A DNA stretch of 64,000 bases from assembly GCF_900002575.1 (NCBI RefSeq), contig NZ_LN650648.1, positions 124,001-188,000 of the forward strand, given 5' to 3'. The DNA is from Romboutsia hominis (GTDB lineage: Bacteria; Bacillota; Clostridia; Peptostreptococcales; Peptostreptococcaceae). The notes under the pieces were generated by a model. That model did not search any database, had not been told where the DNA came from, and saw only the letters and a program-made list of their open reading frames with translations. Below are positions 39,109 to 50,377 of the stretch, piece by piece. The position numbers and the translations under genes are program-made. Each line of letters opens with the position of its first letter. The stretch's first letter is position 1.

Positions 39109-39109
39109 C

Positions 39110-39934
39110 ATGAGAAAATTTAAAGAAAATATATTAAAAACATCAGTTTATTTATCTGCGGCATTTACAGTAACAACATTAATTGTGATAGTCGGATATA
39201 TATTTATGCAAGGTATAAAAGGAATAAATCCATCATTCTTATTTAGTGATTATTCGCCAATGGGTGGTGGAGGAATACTACCGATGATAGTATCCACAGT
39301 TTATATGGTACTTTTATCAATAATAGTGGCAACGCCAATAGGTATATTATCAGCAATATATCTACAAGAGTATGCTAAAAAAGGAAGATTAGTAACAATA
39401 ATAAGATTTGCGACTGAGAGTTTAGCAGGTATACCATCAATAATATATGGATTATTCGGGGGAATATTTTTTGTAGTTACCTTAGGAATGAAGTACTCAA
39501 TACTTTCAGGGGCATTGACAGTAGCAATAATTATATTGCCAGTAATAATAAGAACAACAGAGGAATCTTTAAAGACAGTACCACAAAGTTATAGAGAAGC
39601 ATCATTAGCTTTAGGTTCAACTAAGTTCCAAACCTTATATAAAGTAGTACTTCCCAGTGCAATACCAGGGATACTATCAGGAGTTATATTATCAGTGGGT
39701 CGTGTTATCGGAGAATCAGCGGCTATATTATTAACAGCAGGAACAGTTGCACAAATGCCAGGAACTATATTTGATAGTGCTAGAACATTAACAGTTCATG
39801 CATATTTACTTACAAAAGAAAAAGGAGATATACAAGGAGCAGCAGCTATAGGAATTGTGTTAATAATAATGGTACTAATATTAAATACATTAGCTAAAGT
39901 AGTGGCTAAGAAATTAAATAAAGCAAATTACTAA
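39110..39934 (+). CDS. pstA: Phosphate ABC transporter permease PstA
   Basis: Second channel subunit, 274 residues, six spans. The coupling loop REASLALGSTKFQTLYKVVL is close to that of PstC, and GRVIGESAAILLTAG marks PstA. ATG is one base after the pstC stop, so translation is coupled. Forms the PstC-PstA heterodimer with PstB on the cytoplasmic side. Confidence 0.95.
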   Translation: MRKFKENILKTSVYLSAAFTVTTLIVIVGYIFMQGIKGINPSFLFSDYSPMGGGGILPMIVSTVYMVLLSIIVATPIGILSAIYLQEYAKKGRLVTIIRFATESLAGIPSIIYGLFGGIFFVVTLGMKYSILSGALTVAIIILPVIIRTTEESLKTVPQSYREASLALGSTKFQTLYKVVLPSAIPGILSGVILSVGRVIGESAAILLTAGTVAQMPGTIFDSARTLTVHAYLLTKEKGDIQGAAAIGIVLIIMVLILNTLAKVVAKKLNKANY

Positions 39935-39956
39935 GAAATTTTACGAGGTGTAAAAG

Positions 39957-40718
39957 ATGAGTTTAAATAATACAAAGATAAGTATAAAAAATTTAGATTT
40001 ATATTATGGAAATAATCAAGCATTAAAGAAAATAAATATGAATATAGAAGAAAGGAAGGTTACTGCATTAATAGGTCCTTCTGGATGTGGTAAGTCAACA
40101 TTTTTAAGAACTTTAAATAGAATGAATGATTTAATAGACAATGTCAGAATAGAAGGACAAATAGAGGTAGATGGAGAAGATATATATAAAAGTGAAGATG
40201 TAATAAAATTACGTACTAAGGTAGGAATGGTATTTCAAAAGCCAAACTTATTCCCAATGAGTATATATGATAATGTAGCCTATGGACCTCGTACACATGG
40301 AATAAAAGATAGAAAAGTTTTAGACAAGATCGTTGAAGAAAGCTTAAGAGGGGCAGCTATTTGGGATGAAGTAAAAGATAGATTAAAATCATCTGCACTA
40401 GGGCTATCTGGAGGTCAACAGCAACGTATATGTATAGCAAGAACAATAGCTATGAAACCAGAAGTAATACTTATGGATGAGCCCACATCAGCGCTAGATC
40501 CTATATCTACAGCAAAGGTAGAAGAGTTAATAGAGTCTTTAAAAGATGAATATACTATAGTAATAGTTACACATAATATGCAGCAAGCGGCACGTGTATC
40601 TGACCAAACAGCATTCTTCTTAACTGGAGAAGTAGTAGAGTTTAGTGACACAAAAACTATGTTTACAACTCCAACGGATAAGCGTACAGAAGATTATATA
40701 ACAGGAAGATTTGGATAA
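39957..40718 (+). CDS. pstB: Phosphate ABC transporter ATP-binding protein PstB
   Basis: ABC ATPase of 253 residues. Walker [11 protein letters not shown]-loop, signature LSGGQQQR, Walker [13 protein letters not shown] and the switch His in VTHNMQQA are all present. The [12 protein letters not shown] segment is diagnostic for PstB. An ACGAGGTG site precedes ATG. Confidence 0.97.
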   Translation: MSLNNTKISIKNLDLYYGNNQALKKINMNIEERKVTALIGPSGCGKSTFLRTLNRMNDLIDNVRIEGQIEVDGEDIYKSEDVIKLRTKVGMVFQKPNLFPMSIYDNVAYGPRTHGIKDRKVLDKIVEESLRGAAIWDEVKDRLKSSALGLSGGQQQRICIARTIAMKPEVILMDEPTSALDPISTAKVEELIESLKDEYTIVIVTHNMQQAARVSDQTAFFLTGEVVEFSDTKTMFTTPTDKRTEDYITGRFG

Positions 40719-40743
40719 AACTTATAAGAAAAGGAGTAAATAT

Positions 40744-41397
40744 ATGGTTGATACAAGTTTAGAGTTAAGTATAAACACACTTAAAAACTACACATTAGCA
40801 ATGATAAAAAGGTGTAGGGAAGCAGTAGATAATTCTATTAACTCTATGATCAATAAAGACTTAGAGGGAGCAAAAAAAGTAATAAAAGAAGATGATGAGA
40901 TAGATACTCTAAGAGAATATATAAGAGATAGAAGTATTGAACTTATAGCATTAAAACAACCAATGGCAAAAGATTTAAGATATATATATGCTCTAGGAAA
41001 TATAGCACTTGATTTAGAACGAATAGGAGATTATGCAGTTAATATAGCACAAGAAACTTTAAAAATAGGTGATGAAGCCTATATAAAGGAATTAATTGAT
41101 ATACCAAAATCAGCTAAAATATGTACTGATATGCTTAATGATATTTATAAAGCTTTGGAAAATGAAGATGAAGACCTTTGCTATGATATAGCAAAAAGGG
41201 ACGACAAGATAGATAATTTATACGAACAAATACACGTAGAGTGCTTAGAAGTTATGAATAAGAATTCAACTACTATAAATCAGGGAGTAAGGCTTTTATT
41301 TGTAGGAAGGTACTTAGAAAGAATAGGTGATCACAGCACTAATGTATGTGAAAAAATAATATATGCTATAAAAGGTGAAATGGTTGAGATAGGATAA
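40744..41397 (+). CDS. phoU: Phosphate signalling protein PhoU
   Basis: Cytoplasmic negative regulator that links the Pst transporter to the PhoR/PhoB (PhoP) system, 217 residues. Two three-helix PhoU repeats are visible, each with the metal-binding E/D-x3-D pattern: LGNIALDLERIGDYAVNIA and FVGRYLERIGDHSTNVCE. ATG at 40744 follows AAAAGGAG; the longer frame from TTG 40711 overlaps pstB and has no site. The two-component regulators are not in this window. Confidence 0.95.
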   Translation: MVDTSLELSINTLKNYTLAMIKRCREAVDNSINSMINKDLEGAKKVIKEDDEIDTLREYIRDRSIELIALKQPMAKDLRYIYALGNIALDLERIGDYAVNIAQETLKIGDEAYIKELIDIPKSAKICTDMLNDIYKALENEDEDLCYDIAKRDDKIDNLYEQIHVECLEVMNKNSTTINQGVRLLFVGRYLERIGDHSTNVCEKIIYAIKGEMVEIG

Positions 41398-41417
41398 AGT
41401 AAAAGCTTTATCCTATT
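41389..41417 (+). terminator. Hairpin at the end of phoU
   Basis: An 11-bp stem ATAGGATAAAG / CTTTATCCTAT overlaps the stop codon; the T-tract is short and broken. Confidence 0.6.
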
Positions 41418-41566
41418 TATAATTTGAGATAATTTATGATTTAATTTACAAATAAGCTATAAATTAAAAATTTTAGAGATTAGTCAAATTAAGAATCAAG
41501 ATAGATAAAGGAAGCAAAAAAATATATATAATTTTTATATGGGAATTTAAATAGTCCTAATTAAGG

Positions 41567-41581
41567 AAGATTCAGAAAATT
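41567..41581 (-). promoter_or_regulatory. Candidate CodY box ahead of gluD
   Basis: The minus-strand sequence AATTTTCTGAATCTT matches the CodY consensus AATTTTCWGAAAATT at 13 of 15 positions. It is about 90 bases before the gluD start. CodY control of glutamate metabolism is known in low-GC Firmicutes; binding here is inferred. Confidence 0.45.
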
Positions 41582-41630
41582 TCAATAAATTAGAAGGTGT
41601 TGATATTATAGATATAGTGGAGTACTATTT

Positions 41631-43022
<1,392 letters not shown>

Positions 43023-43072
43023 GTTAAACTTATATCGTTATAAATAATATAGATTTTTCAAATTCATTGAAT

Positions 43073-43109
43073 AAAAAAGAGAGGTATCCTTTTGGATATC
43101 TCTTTTTTA
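43073..43109 (+). terminator. Terminator of gluD
   Basis: GAGGTATCC / GGATATCTC with flanking A and T runs. Confidence 0.92.
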
Positions 43110-43235
43110 TTTGTAATAAAAATAAATCAATATTTCTCATGTTATAATATAAATCTAAAAAATAAACAAATAATAAGGATTAATTATAAACATGATTAAT
43201 AAGAAATATATTATAAAGATAGGAGTTTAAAAAAT

Positions 43236-43790
43236 ATGGACATTTTAAAGAAAATTGCAGAGATATTAAATAAATTAGATTGTACTTGGGCTATAGGTAG
43301 TTCTATGATGCTAAAATTTAATGGATTAGTAAAAAATCCAAGGGATATAGATATATTAATAGAGGCAAAAGATTCACAAAAAATAAAAAAGGCTATGGAT
43401 AATATAGGTCAAAGGCTAGATTTGCCATCTAAAGATCCATTTAGAACTAAAGAGTTTTTTGGGTATAATATAGATGGAGTAGAAGTAGAATTTATGGGTG
43501 ACTTTAGTATAGAGTTAGAAAATAAATCTATATACGAGTTTATACTAGATGAAAAGTCTATAAAGTATTTAACAAATTTAGATAAAGTAGTTATACCTAT
43601 AACCACTCTAGAAGATTGGTTTGTAGCATATTTAGTTATGGGAGATCCTAAAGGAAGAGTACCTATTATAAAAAAATACTTAGTTAAAAATGGTATAAAA
43701 CATGAAGAATTATTAAAAAGAAATTTAGAGCAGGACTTACCAAATGATATAAAAAATGAAATAATAGAATTATTAAATATAAATAAATAA
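43236..43790 (+). CDS. Nucleotidyltransferase-fold protein
   Basis: A 184-residue soluble protein with the minimal nucleotidyltransferase pattern: AIGSSMMLKFNG (helix after GS), then PRDIDILIEA with the two metal-binding aspartates, and a third acidic strand VEVEFMGDF. The fold resembles MNT/AbiEii-type or LnuA-type enzymes. No partner (HEPN toxin or abiEi) is adjacent, so a toxin-antitoxin role is not supported. The start has a weak AGGAG site about 12 bases upstream. Substrate unknown. Confidence 0.75.
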   Translation: MDILKKIAEILNKLDCTWAIGSSMMLKFNGLVKNPRDIDILIEAKDSQKIKKAMDNIGQRLDLPSKDPFRTKEFFGYNIDGVEVEFMGDFSIELENKSIYEFILDEKSIKYLTNLDKVVIPITTLEDWFVAYLVMGDPKGRVPIIKKYLVKNGIKHEELLKRNLEQDLPNDIKNEIIELLNINK

Positions 43791-43808
43791 CAAATTGGAG
43801 GGAAAATT

Positions 43809-44696
43809 TTGAAATTAGAAAAAGTCGGCATGAGGACCTTTAAAACAGGATTAAGTGTAGCTGTTTGTGTTGTATTAGGTTCAATGATTGTCCAAAATCC
43901 ATTTTACTCAACCATAGCATGTGTAGTATCAGTGCAAGATACAGTTAAAGGTTCGCTAAAAGCTGGATTTAACAGAGTAAAAGGTACGATACTTGGAGGT
44001 ATAATAGGCTTTCTAATTGTGCTAATTAAGCCAGGAGATGCATTACTTTGTGGTCTTGGAGTAATTATTACAATATATCTATGCAATATGTTTAAACTCA
44101 ATAAAGCAGTAGTTGTTGCATGTGTAACTTTTTTATCTATACATCTTGGAGTTATAAATTCTAGCCCCGCAGAGTATTCATTCTTTAGAGTGTTAGATAC
44201 TTCAATAGGAGTAGTTGTAGGGGTATTTATTAATTATATATTAGCAAGACCAGACTATTTAGATACTACAAAAAATGATTTTCAATCTATAGAAAAATTA
44301 ACAAAAGAATTTCTAGAACTTAAGATATTAAAAAAAGGAAGTTTTAATATAAAAGAACTAGAAAAAGAGATAAAGAAAGTAGAAGGCTCTTATTCTAAGT
44401 TGATAGATGAGCTAGATTATAGCAGAGATAATATAGATATAGAAAAAATAGAAGAAACAATAATTATATGTAGAGAGATATATTTCCATGTACAGTCAAT
44501 AGAATTATTAGATAAAAAACTATACTTAAGCAAAGAAAATTATGCAATTCTAAGAGATATCTATAAAATAGAAGAAATAGAATGGGATTTAGATGAAAGC
44601 AAAAGTCCTGTATTCAATTATCATCTAAGGAAGATAATAGAAGAAGCAGAAATACTTCATACTATTAATAGTAACAATCAATATAAATTATATTAA
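43809..44696 (+). CDS. FUSC/ArAE-family membrane protein (aromatic acid exporter-like)
   Basis: A 295-residue protein with about five N-terminal membrane segments (about residues 10-145) starting MRTFKTGLSVAVCVVLG, then a cytoplasmic helical domain rich in Lys/Glu. The GSLKAGFNRVKGTILGGIIG segment is typical of the aromatic acid exporter/FUSC family. The TTG start has a TTGGAGGG site 7 bases upstream. It follows the nucleotidyltransferase-like gene by 18 bases, so they are probably co-transcribed. Substrate unknown. Confidence 0.85.
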   Translation: MKLEKVGMRTFKTGLSVAVCVVLGSMIVQNPFYSTIACVVSVQDTVKGSLKAGFNRVKGTILGGIIGFLIVLIKPGDALLCGLGVIITIYLCNMFKLNKAVVVACVTFLSIHLGVINSSPAEYSFFRVLDTSIGVVVGVFINYILARPDYLDTTKNDFQSIEKLTKEFLELKILKKGSFNIKELEKEIKKVEGSYSKLIDELDYSRDNIDIEKIEETIIICREIYFHVQSIELLDKKLYLSKENYAILRDIYKIEEIEWDLDESKSPVFNYHLRKIIEEAEILHTINSNNQYKLY

Positions 44697-44763
44697 AACG
44701 ATCTAGTGAATCTAGAGATTAATTTAATATATTCAAATTACAAATTTAATAAATAAAATTTAG

Positions 44764-44809
44764 TGCCTTCGTAAATATTACCTATATAGTATTTAAGGAG
44801 GCATTTTTC
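44764..44809 (+). promoter_or_regulatory. Terminator-like hairpin that contains the hydrogenase ribosome binding site
   Basis: TGCCT (44764-44768) pairs with AGGCA (44799-44803) and TAAATATTA (44772-44780) with TAGTATTTA (44787-44795), with near-pairing between. Five T residues follow. The AAGGAGG ribosome binding site (44795-44801) is inside the 3' arm, and the ATG is 7 bases after the stem. It could be the terminator of the upstream gene, a switch limiting hydrogenase synthesis, or both. Confidence 0.65.
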
Positions 44810-46192
44810 ATGGAATCAATTAATTTAAATACGAAAATATTAGATACTTATAAAATGAAGCTTTTTAATGAGCTTATAAAAGCTATTTGGAGTGAGGAAT
44901 TTGATGATATAGATAATATACCTAAAAAAGTGCTAGATAAAAGCGTATATAATGAATTTGGGGAAGAGGTCATATTAAATTTAATGAGAATAGTTATGGG
45001 GCTAGATCCAATAGATAAAATAGATGAAACAATAAAAGAAATGCTAAATAAAGCTATGTGCACAAAGGAAATAAGCACACCAATAATATCAGTAATCTCT
45101 CAAGTGTGCAATCATTGTGTTAACAAAGAAGATGGAAAGGAATGTTTAGTAAAAGAGAAGCATATTAATTGTAATAAGGACAATACATGTAATTCATGTG
45201 GAGGATGTATAAGAGAATGTAGCTTAGGGGCAATATCTGATAAGATTCAATTCATACCTATTTTAAAGTTACTAAAAGATAAAAAACATCCTGTGTACGC
45301 AACTGTAGCTCCATCATTTGTAGGACAACTTGGAAATGATGTAACTCCTGGTAAGCTAAGAAGTGCTCTTAAAAAAGTAGGTTTCAAAGACATGATAGAA
45401 GTAGCTTTAGCAGCAGATATACTTACTGTCAAAGAAAGTTATGATTATTGTAATCATATTAAAGAAAATAAAGAAGAATGTTTTATAACTAGTTGCTGTT
45501 GCCCGATTTGGATTAGTTTAATAAAGTCAAGTTACCCTGAAATTGTAGACAACATATCTAAGTCAGTATCTCCTATGATTGCCTGTGCAAGGATTATAAA
45601 GGTTTTAAACGAAGATGCTAAAGTAGTTTTTATTGGACCTTGCGTAGCCAAAAAGAAAGAAGCTATAGCAGAAGATATAAAAGGAGCAGTAGATTTTGTA
45701 TTAACATTTAAAGAATTAGAGGAGATATTTAAGGCTTTGGATATAGAAGCGGATAAAGAAGTAGAAGAAAATAGAATAGAATCATCAGCTCTTGGAAGAA
45801 TATATGCTCATGCAGGAGGGGTAAGTAAATCTATTGAAGAGTGTGTAAAAAAAATAAATCCGAAAGCTAATTTTAAAGCTATTACTTTTCAGGGAGCTAA
45901 AGACTGCAAAGCAGGGCTTGAAAAAGTTATAAATAAAGACATCGATGTAACTTTTGTTGAAGGTATGGGATGTATAGGTGGATGTGTAGGAGGGCCAAAG
46001 CGTATTTTAGAAACAGAAAAAGGTAAATCATTTGTACAAGAATATTCTAAAGAAACAAATATAAAAACTCCATTTGAAAATATAAATGTAATTCAATTTT
46101 TAGCAAAAATGGATATGAAAAAAATAGAAACACTAAGAAGTGAAGACAGGGAGAAATTGTTAGGATTATTTAACAGAGATATAAGATTATAA
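44810..46192 (+). CDS. [FeFe] hydrogenase-like protein, divergent monomeric form
   Basis: A 460-residue protein with a helical N-terminus (about 1-105), a cysteine-containing region (CNHC, then a single 4Fe-4S motif CNSCGGCIRECS near residue 125-136), and the H-cluster domain. H-cluster motifs depart from the prototype: L1 is TSCCCPIW, L2 is GPCVAKKKE (Gly for the usual Met), L3 is EGMGCIGGCVGGP. All four expected cluster cysteines are present. It has no flavin, HydB or HydC partner nearby. H2 production, uptake or a sensory role are all possible; the variants resemble the divergent non-group-A enzymes. The ribosome binding site lies in a hairpin. Confidence 0.88.
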   Translation: MESINLNTKILDTYKMKLFNELIKAIWSEEFDDIDNIPKKVLDKSVYNEFGEEVILNLMRIVMGLDPIDKIDETIKEMLNKAMCTKEISTPIISVISQVCNHCVNKEDGKECLVKEKHINCNKDNTCNSCGGCIRECSLGAISDKIQFIPILKLLKDKKHPVYATVAPSFVGQLGNDVTPGKLRSALKKVGFKDMIEVALAADILTVKESYDYCNHIKENKEECFITSCCCPIWISLIKSSYPEIVDNISKSVSPMIACARIIKVLNEDAKVVFIGPCVAKKKEAIAEDIKGAVDFVLTFKELEEIFKALDIEADKEVEENRIESSALGRIYAHAGGVSKSIEECVKKINPKANFKAITFQGAKDCKAGLEKVINKDIDVTFVEGMGCIGGCVGGPKRILETEKGKSFVQEYSKETNIKTPFENINVIQFLAKMDMKKIETLRSEDREKLLGLFNRDIRL

Positions 46193-46218
46193 AGTAATAA
46201 ACAAAGGGGATTAGGGGG

Positions 46219-47022
46219 ATGAATATAAAAAAAAATTACAAAATTTTAGCTATAATTTTAGTAGCATTTATTGTATTAAGCATAGTTATTTTTAATATAC
46301 CAAAGGAAGATGAGGATAGAAAATATACTTTATTAGAAAATTATATAGTAACGAGTACTTTAACTCAAACTATAAACGAAGCTACAACACAAAAAGAAAA
46401 AGGTCCTGTTTTATTACCACAGAAGATAGCATATATAACTATAGATGATGGTCCATCTAAATACACTAACTCGATATTAGACATATTAGAAAAAAATCAA
46501 GTTAAAGCAACTTTTTTTATGATAAATGATAATATGAAGAAACACCCAGATGAATTAAATAGAATGCAAAAAGAGGGGCATGGTATGGGATTTCATAGTG
46601 TAACTCATGATATACATAAGCTCTATGAAACACCACAAGCAACACTAAATGAATTTAAAACCTGCCAAGAAACTCTTTATAATATAACAGGAGATGTATC
46701 AAAATTAATAAGGCTGCCTTATGGAAGCAAGCCTTATATGCCTAAAGAATCTTATGATATATTAGTAGAAAATAATTATAAAATATGGGATTGGAATCTA
46801 GACACACTAGACTGGAAATCCACAACAGACAATATTTTAAGTAGTTTATTATATTATGGTAGAGATAAATCTAATTTAATAGTACTAATGCATGAAAAAG
46901 AACAAACTGTAGAAGCTTTAGATAACATTATAAGAGTATTAAAAGAAAGAGGTTATAAGATAGAACCAATAAGTGAAGATACACAAGATCGAAACTATTG
47001 GAAAGGAAATGTTCAAAGCTAA
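46219..47022 (+). CDS. Polysaccharide deacetylase family protein, membrane-anchored
   Basis: NodB-homology carbohydrate esterase (CE4), 267 residues. One N-terminal membrane anchor (about 9-29), then the catalytic domain from about residue 70. Motif 1 is TIDDGPS (catalytic Asp and metal Asp), motif 2 HSVTH (both metal His), motif 3 RLPYG, motif 4 DTLDW and motif 5 LMHE. All metal ligands are kept, so it should be active on extracellular peptidoglycan or another N-acetylated glycan. ATG has a GGGG-rich site. It begins 26 bases after the hydrogenase gene. Confidence 0.92.
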   Translation: MNIKKNYKILAIILVAFIVLSIVIFNIPKEDEDRKYTLLENYIVTSTLTQTINEATTQKEKGPVLLPQKIAYITIDDGPSKYTNSILDILEKNQVKATFFMINDNMKKHPDELNRMQKEGHGMGFHSVTHDIHKLYETPQATLNEFKTCQETLYNITGDVSKLIRLPYGSKPYMPKESYDILVENNYKIWDWNLDTLDWKSTTDNILSSLLYYGRDKSNLIVLMHEKEQTVEALDNIIRVLKERGYKIEPISEDTQDRNYWKGNVQS

Positions 47023-47060
47023 TTAAAAAATCAAAGTAGTACATATATTATTATAAATAA

Positions 47061-47090
47061 TTGACAATAATAATATTAATTGGATATAAT
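47061..47090 (+). promoter_or_regulatory. Sigma-A promoter of the valS T-box leader
   Basis: Perfect TTGACA (47061-47066), 18 bases, perfect TATAAT (47085-47090). Transcription would start near 47097. Confidence 0.85.
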
Positions 47091-47096
47091 TAAAGA

Positions 47097-47437
47097 ATAA
47101 ATAATAAGATAAAAACTATGATAAAGAGGAGTATGTAAATACTACTAAAAGAGATGAAGACTCATAGGCTGAAAGGTCTTCTTAGTATAGGTTTGCAGAA
47201 GGTAGCTTTGGAGTTTCTAGGCTGAACTAGCAGTAGGTTTAGACGGTGGGAATCGTTAAAATCCATAAAGAGCCCAAATTATTAAGTATCTGTATTATAG
47301 ATTAGTGAAGTTATGATTAAGAGATGTAGCTAAGTAAATACGGAATATAACTCTTGAGAGATGAATGAGTTCAATTTGGGAATTAAGGTGGTAACGCGAG
47401 CTTTTCGTCCTTATAAGGATGAATGGCTCTTTTTTAA
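47097..47437 (+). promoter_or_regulatory. T-box riboswitch leader of valS
   Basis: tRNA-sensing leader of about 340 bases. Recognisable parts: the stem I apical region with GGCTGAAAGG inside a GAAGAC / GTCTTC hairpin, the conserved AGTAGG and CGTTA segments, the T-box AAGGTGGTAACGCGAGC (47385-47401) that pairs with uncharged tRNA 3' ends, and a terminator hairpin (GAGC 47398-47401 with GCTC 47426-47429, then T6). Uncharged tRNA-Val is expected to allow read-through into valS. I could not assign the specifier codon with confidence. Confidence 0.93.
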
Positions 47438-47572
47438 TTTATACTATAAAATATATAAGTTTAAGACTTTTAATCAAAATAAAGTTATTAAGTTACTTGT
47501 ATTATTAATAATTTTAGTAAGACAAATTTTTAATAAAAATAAAATTTTAAATAAAATGAGGAGGAAATGAAA

Positions 47573-50239
47573 TTGGAAAACACTAATTTACCAAAAACGT
47601 ATAATCCAAAAGATTTTGAATCAAGATTATATTCAAAGTGGATTGAAGATGGATTATTTAAATCTAAGCCAAATCCAAACAAGAAGCCTTTCACTATAAT
47701 GCTTCCACCACCAAATATAACAGGACAATTACACATGGGGCATGCTCTTGACCATACTTTACAAGATATACTTATAAGATGGAAGAGAATGGACGGTTAT
47801 GAAGCTTTATGGCAACCAGGAACTGACCATGCTTCTATAGCAACTGAAGTTAAAGTTGTTGAAAGAATAAGAGAACAAGAAGGAAAGTCTAAGTACGATT
47901 TAGGAAGAGAAGAATTCTTAAAGAGAGCTATGGATTGGAGAAATGAATTTGGTAGAAAAATAGTAGACCAAATGAAACAATTAGGAGACTCTTGTGATTG
48001 GGATAGAGAAAGATTCACAATGGATGAAGGATGTAACGAAGCTGTTATTGAGTTCTTCATTAAGTTATATGAAAAAGGTCAAATATACAGAGGAAACAGA
48101 ATAATAAACTGGTGTCCAGATTGTAAAACAACTTTATCAGATGCAGAAGTTGAACATGAAGAACATGATGGAAAGTTCTATCATATAAAATACCCAATAG
48201 TTGGTAGTGACGAATTCTTAGAAATAGCTACTACTAGACCAGAAACAATGCTTGGAGATAGTGGTATAGCTGTAAATCCAGAAGATGAGAGATACACTCA
48301 CTTAGTTGGAAAGAAAGCAATACTTCCACTAGTAAACAGAGAAATAATAATAGTTGCTGATGATTATGTTGATTTAGAGTTCGGTACTGGTGCAGTTAAG
48401 ATGACTCCAGCTCATGACCCTAATGATTTTGAAGTTGGTCAAAGACACAACCTTGAAAAGATAAATGTAATGAACGAAGATGGAACAATGAATAAATTAG
48501 CTGGTAAGTATGAAGGCATGGACAGATATGAGTGTAGAAAGCAACTTATAGCTGACTTAGATGAAGCTGGATACTTAATAGCTATAAAAGATCATAACCA
48601 CAATGTAGGTTCTTGCTATAGATGTCATACAGTAGTTGAGCCAAGATTATCAGACCAATGGTTTGTTAAGATGGATGAATTAGCAAAACCTGCTATAGAT
48701 ATATTAAAGAAACAAGAATTAAAGTTTGTACCAGATAAGTTTGACAAAACTTACTTACAATGGTTAGAAAATATAAGAGATTGGTGTATATCAAGACAAT
48801 TATGGTGGGGTCACCAAATCCCAGCTTACTACTGTCAAGAGTGTGGAGAAGTAGTTGTTGCTAAAGAAATGCCTACTACTTGTCCTAAGTGTGGACATCA
48901 TGAATTTAAGCAAGATGAAGACGTATTAGATACATGGTTCTCTTCAGCACTTTGGCCTTTCTCAACATTAGGTTGGCCACACAATACAGAAGAATTAAAC
49001 TACTACTATCCAACAAGTGTACTTGTAACTGGATACGATATAATATTCTTCTGGGTTGTAAGAATGGCATTTGCAGGAATGTTCTGTATGGGAGAAACTC
49101 CATTTGAACATGTATTAATCCACGGACTTGTTAGAGACTCTGAAGGTAGAAAGATGAGTAAGTCTTTAGGAAACGGAATAGACCCATTAGAAGTAATAGA
49201 CCAATACGGAGCTGATGCTTTAAGATTCATGTTAGCTACTGGAAACTCTCCAGGAAATGATATGAGATTCTATATGGAAAGAGTAGAAGCATCTAGAAAT
49301 TTCGCAAATAAATTATGGAATGCATCAAGATTTGTATTCATGAACATAGATGAAGAGATAATGAATGGTGTAACTAGAGAATCAGTTGAAAGCTCTATGA
49401 CTTTAGCTGATAAGTGGATAATATCAAGAGCTAACAATGTGGTTAAAGAAGTTAACGACAACATGGACAAGTTTGACCTTGGTATAGCTGCTCAAAAAAT
49501 ATACGACTTTGCGTGGTCTGAGTACTGTGACTGGTATATAGAAATAGTTAAGCCAAGATTATACTCTGACGATAAAGCTGCTAAACAAACAGCATTATAT
49601 ACATTAACATATGTATTAGAGAAGATATTAAAACTTCTTCATCCATATATGCCATTTATAACAGAAGAAATATACACTCATCTTCCAACAGTAGAAGGAA
49701 GTATAGTAGTGGCTCAGTGGCCTCATTACACTGAAGAAGACAACATGGCTAAAGAAGAAGAAATGATGAACTTAACAATGGATGGAATAAGAAACATAAG
49801 AAATGTAAGAGCTGAAATGAATGTTCCACCATCAAAGAAAGCTAAAGTTATAATAGTTCCAACAGCTGAAAAGAAAGAAGCTATGGAAGCTGGTAGAGAT
49901 TACTTTGTAACATTAGCATCTGCATCAGTTGTTGAAATAGTAGACAATGAAGCTGGTATACCAGAAGATGCAGTAAGTGTTGTTATAGATGGAGTTAAAA
50001 TATTTATACCACTTGATGAATTAGTAGACTTCACTAAAGAATTAGATAGATTAAATAAAGAAAAAGCTAAATTAGAAGGCGAAATAAAGAGAGTTAACGG
50101 AAAGCTTTCTAACCAAGGATTCTTAGCTAAAGCTCCAGAAAGCTTAGTTAATGAAGAAAAGGCTAAAAAAGAAAAATTCGAAGAAATGATGAAATCAGTT
50201 CTTGAAAGAATAGAAAATATAGAAGCTAAAATAAAATAG
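47573..50239 (+). CDS. valS: Valyl-tRNA synthetase
   Basis: Class I aminoacyl-tRNA synthetase charging tRNA-Val, 888 residues. HIGH motif appears as [15 protein letters not shown] near residue 45, the editing (CP1) domain includes [10 protein letters not shown], a two-pair cysteine zinc knuckle lies at CQECGE and CPKCGH, and [12 protein letters not shown] is the KMSKS loop. The C-terminal ~70 residues form the ValS coiled coil ([16 protein letters not shown]). I favour TTG at 47573, 8 bases after GAGGAGG; ATG at 47567 is only 2 bases from that site. Expression is set by the T-box leader. Confidence 0.97.
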   Translation: MENTNLPKTYNPKDFESRLYSKWIEDGLFKSKPNPNKKPFTIMLPPPNITGQLHMGHALDHTLQDILIRWKRMDGYEALWQPGTDHASIATEVKVVERIREQEGKSKYDLGREEFLKRAMDWRNEFGRKIVDQMKQLGDSCDWDRERFTMDEGCNEAVIEFFIKLYEKGQIYRGNRIINWCPDCKTTLSDAEVEHEEHDGKFYHIKYPIVGSDEFLEIATTRPETMLGDSGIAVNPEDERYTHLVGKKAILPLVNREIIIVADDYVDLEFGTGAVKMTPAHDPNDFEVGQRHNLEKINVMNEDGTMNKLAGKYEGMDRYECRKQLIADLDEAGYLIAIKDHNHNVGSCYRCHTVVEPRLSDQWFVKMDELAKPAIDILKKQELKFVPDKFDKTYLQWLENIRDWCISRQLWWGHQIPAYYCQECGEVVVAKEMPTTCPKCGHHEFKQDEDVLDTWFSSALWPFSTLGWPHNTEELNYYYPTSVLVTGYDIIFFWVVRMAFAGMFCMGETPFEHVLIHGLVRDSEGRKMSKSLGNGIDPLEVIDQYGADALRFMLATGNSPGNDMRFYMERVEASRNFANKLWNASRFVFMNIDEEIMNGVTRESVESSMTLADKWIISRANNVVKEVNDNMDKFDLGIAAQKIYDFAWSEYCDWYIEIVKPRLYSDDKAAKQTALYTLTYVLEKILKLLHPYMPFITEEIYTHLPTVEGSIVVAQWPHYTEEDNMAKEEEMMNLTMDGIRNIRNVRAEMNVPPSKKAKVIIVPTAEKKEAMEAGRDYFVTLASASVVEIVDNEAGIPEDAVSVVIDGVKIFIPLDELVDFTKELDRLNKEKAKLEGEIKRVNGKLSNQGFLAKAPESLVNEEKAKKEKFEEMMKSVLERIENIEAKIK

Positions 50240-50246
50240 TTTATAT

Positions 50247-50284
50247 AAAAAGAGCTACCTCTAAATAGAGATAGCTCTTTTATT
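50247..50284 (+). terminator. Terminator of valS
   Basis: AAAGAGCTA-C-CTCT / AGAG-A-TAGCTCTTT with an AAAT loop, then T residues. Confidence 0.92.
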
Positions 50285-50300
50285 ATGTTATGAAAAATCT

Positions 50301-50331
50301 TTGAGATAAGTGGATAATTATAGTTTATAAT
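50301..50331 (+). promoter_or_regulatory. Candidate promoter of the PH-domain gene
   Basis: TTGAGA (50301-50306), 19-base spacer, perfect TATAAT (50326-50331), about 47 bases before the start codon. Confidence 0.45.
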
Positions 50332-50377
50332 ATAAGTAAGAGAATTGAAATACTTATTTATATTAGGAGGTAGAAAA

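Noticed and set aside
43236-44696. Toxin-antitoxin or abortive-infection pair
   Set aside because: The nucleotidyltransferase-like gene has no HEPN or AbiEi partner; its neighbour is a FUSC-type membrane protein.
47361-47570. Open frame of 69 codons ahead of valS
   Set aside because: It runs through the T-box and terminator of the valS leader; the RNA structure explains the sequence and there is no suitable ribosome binding site.
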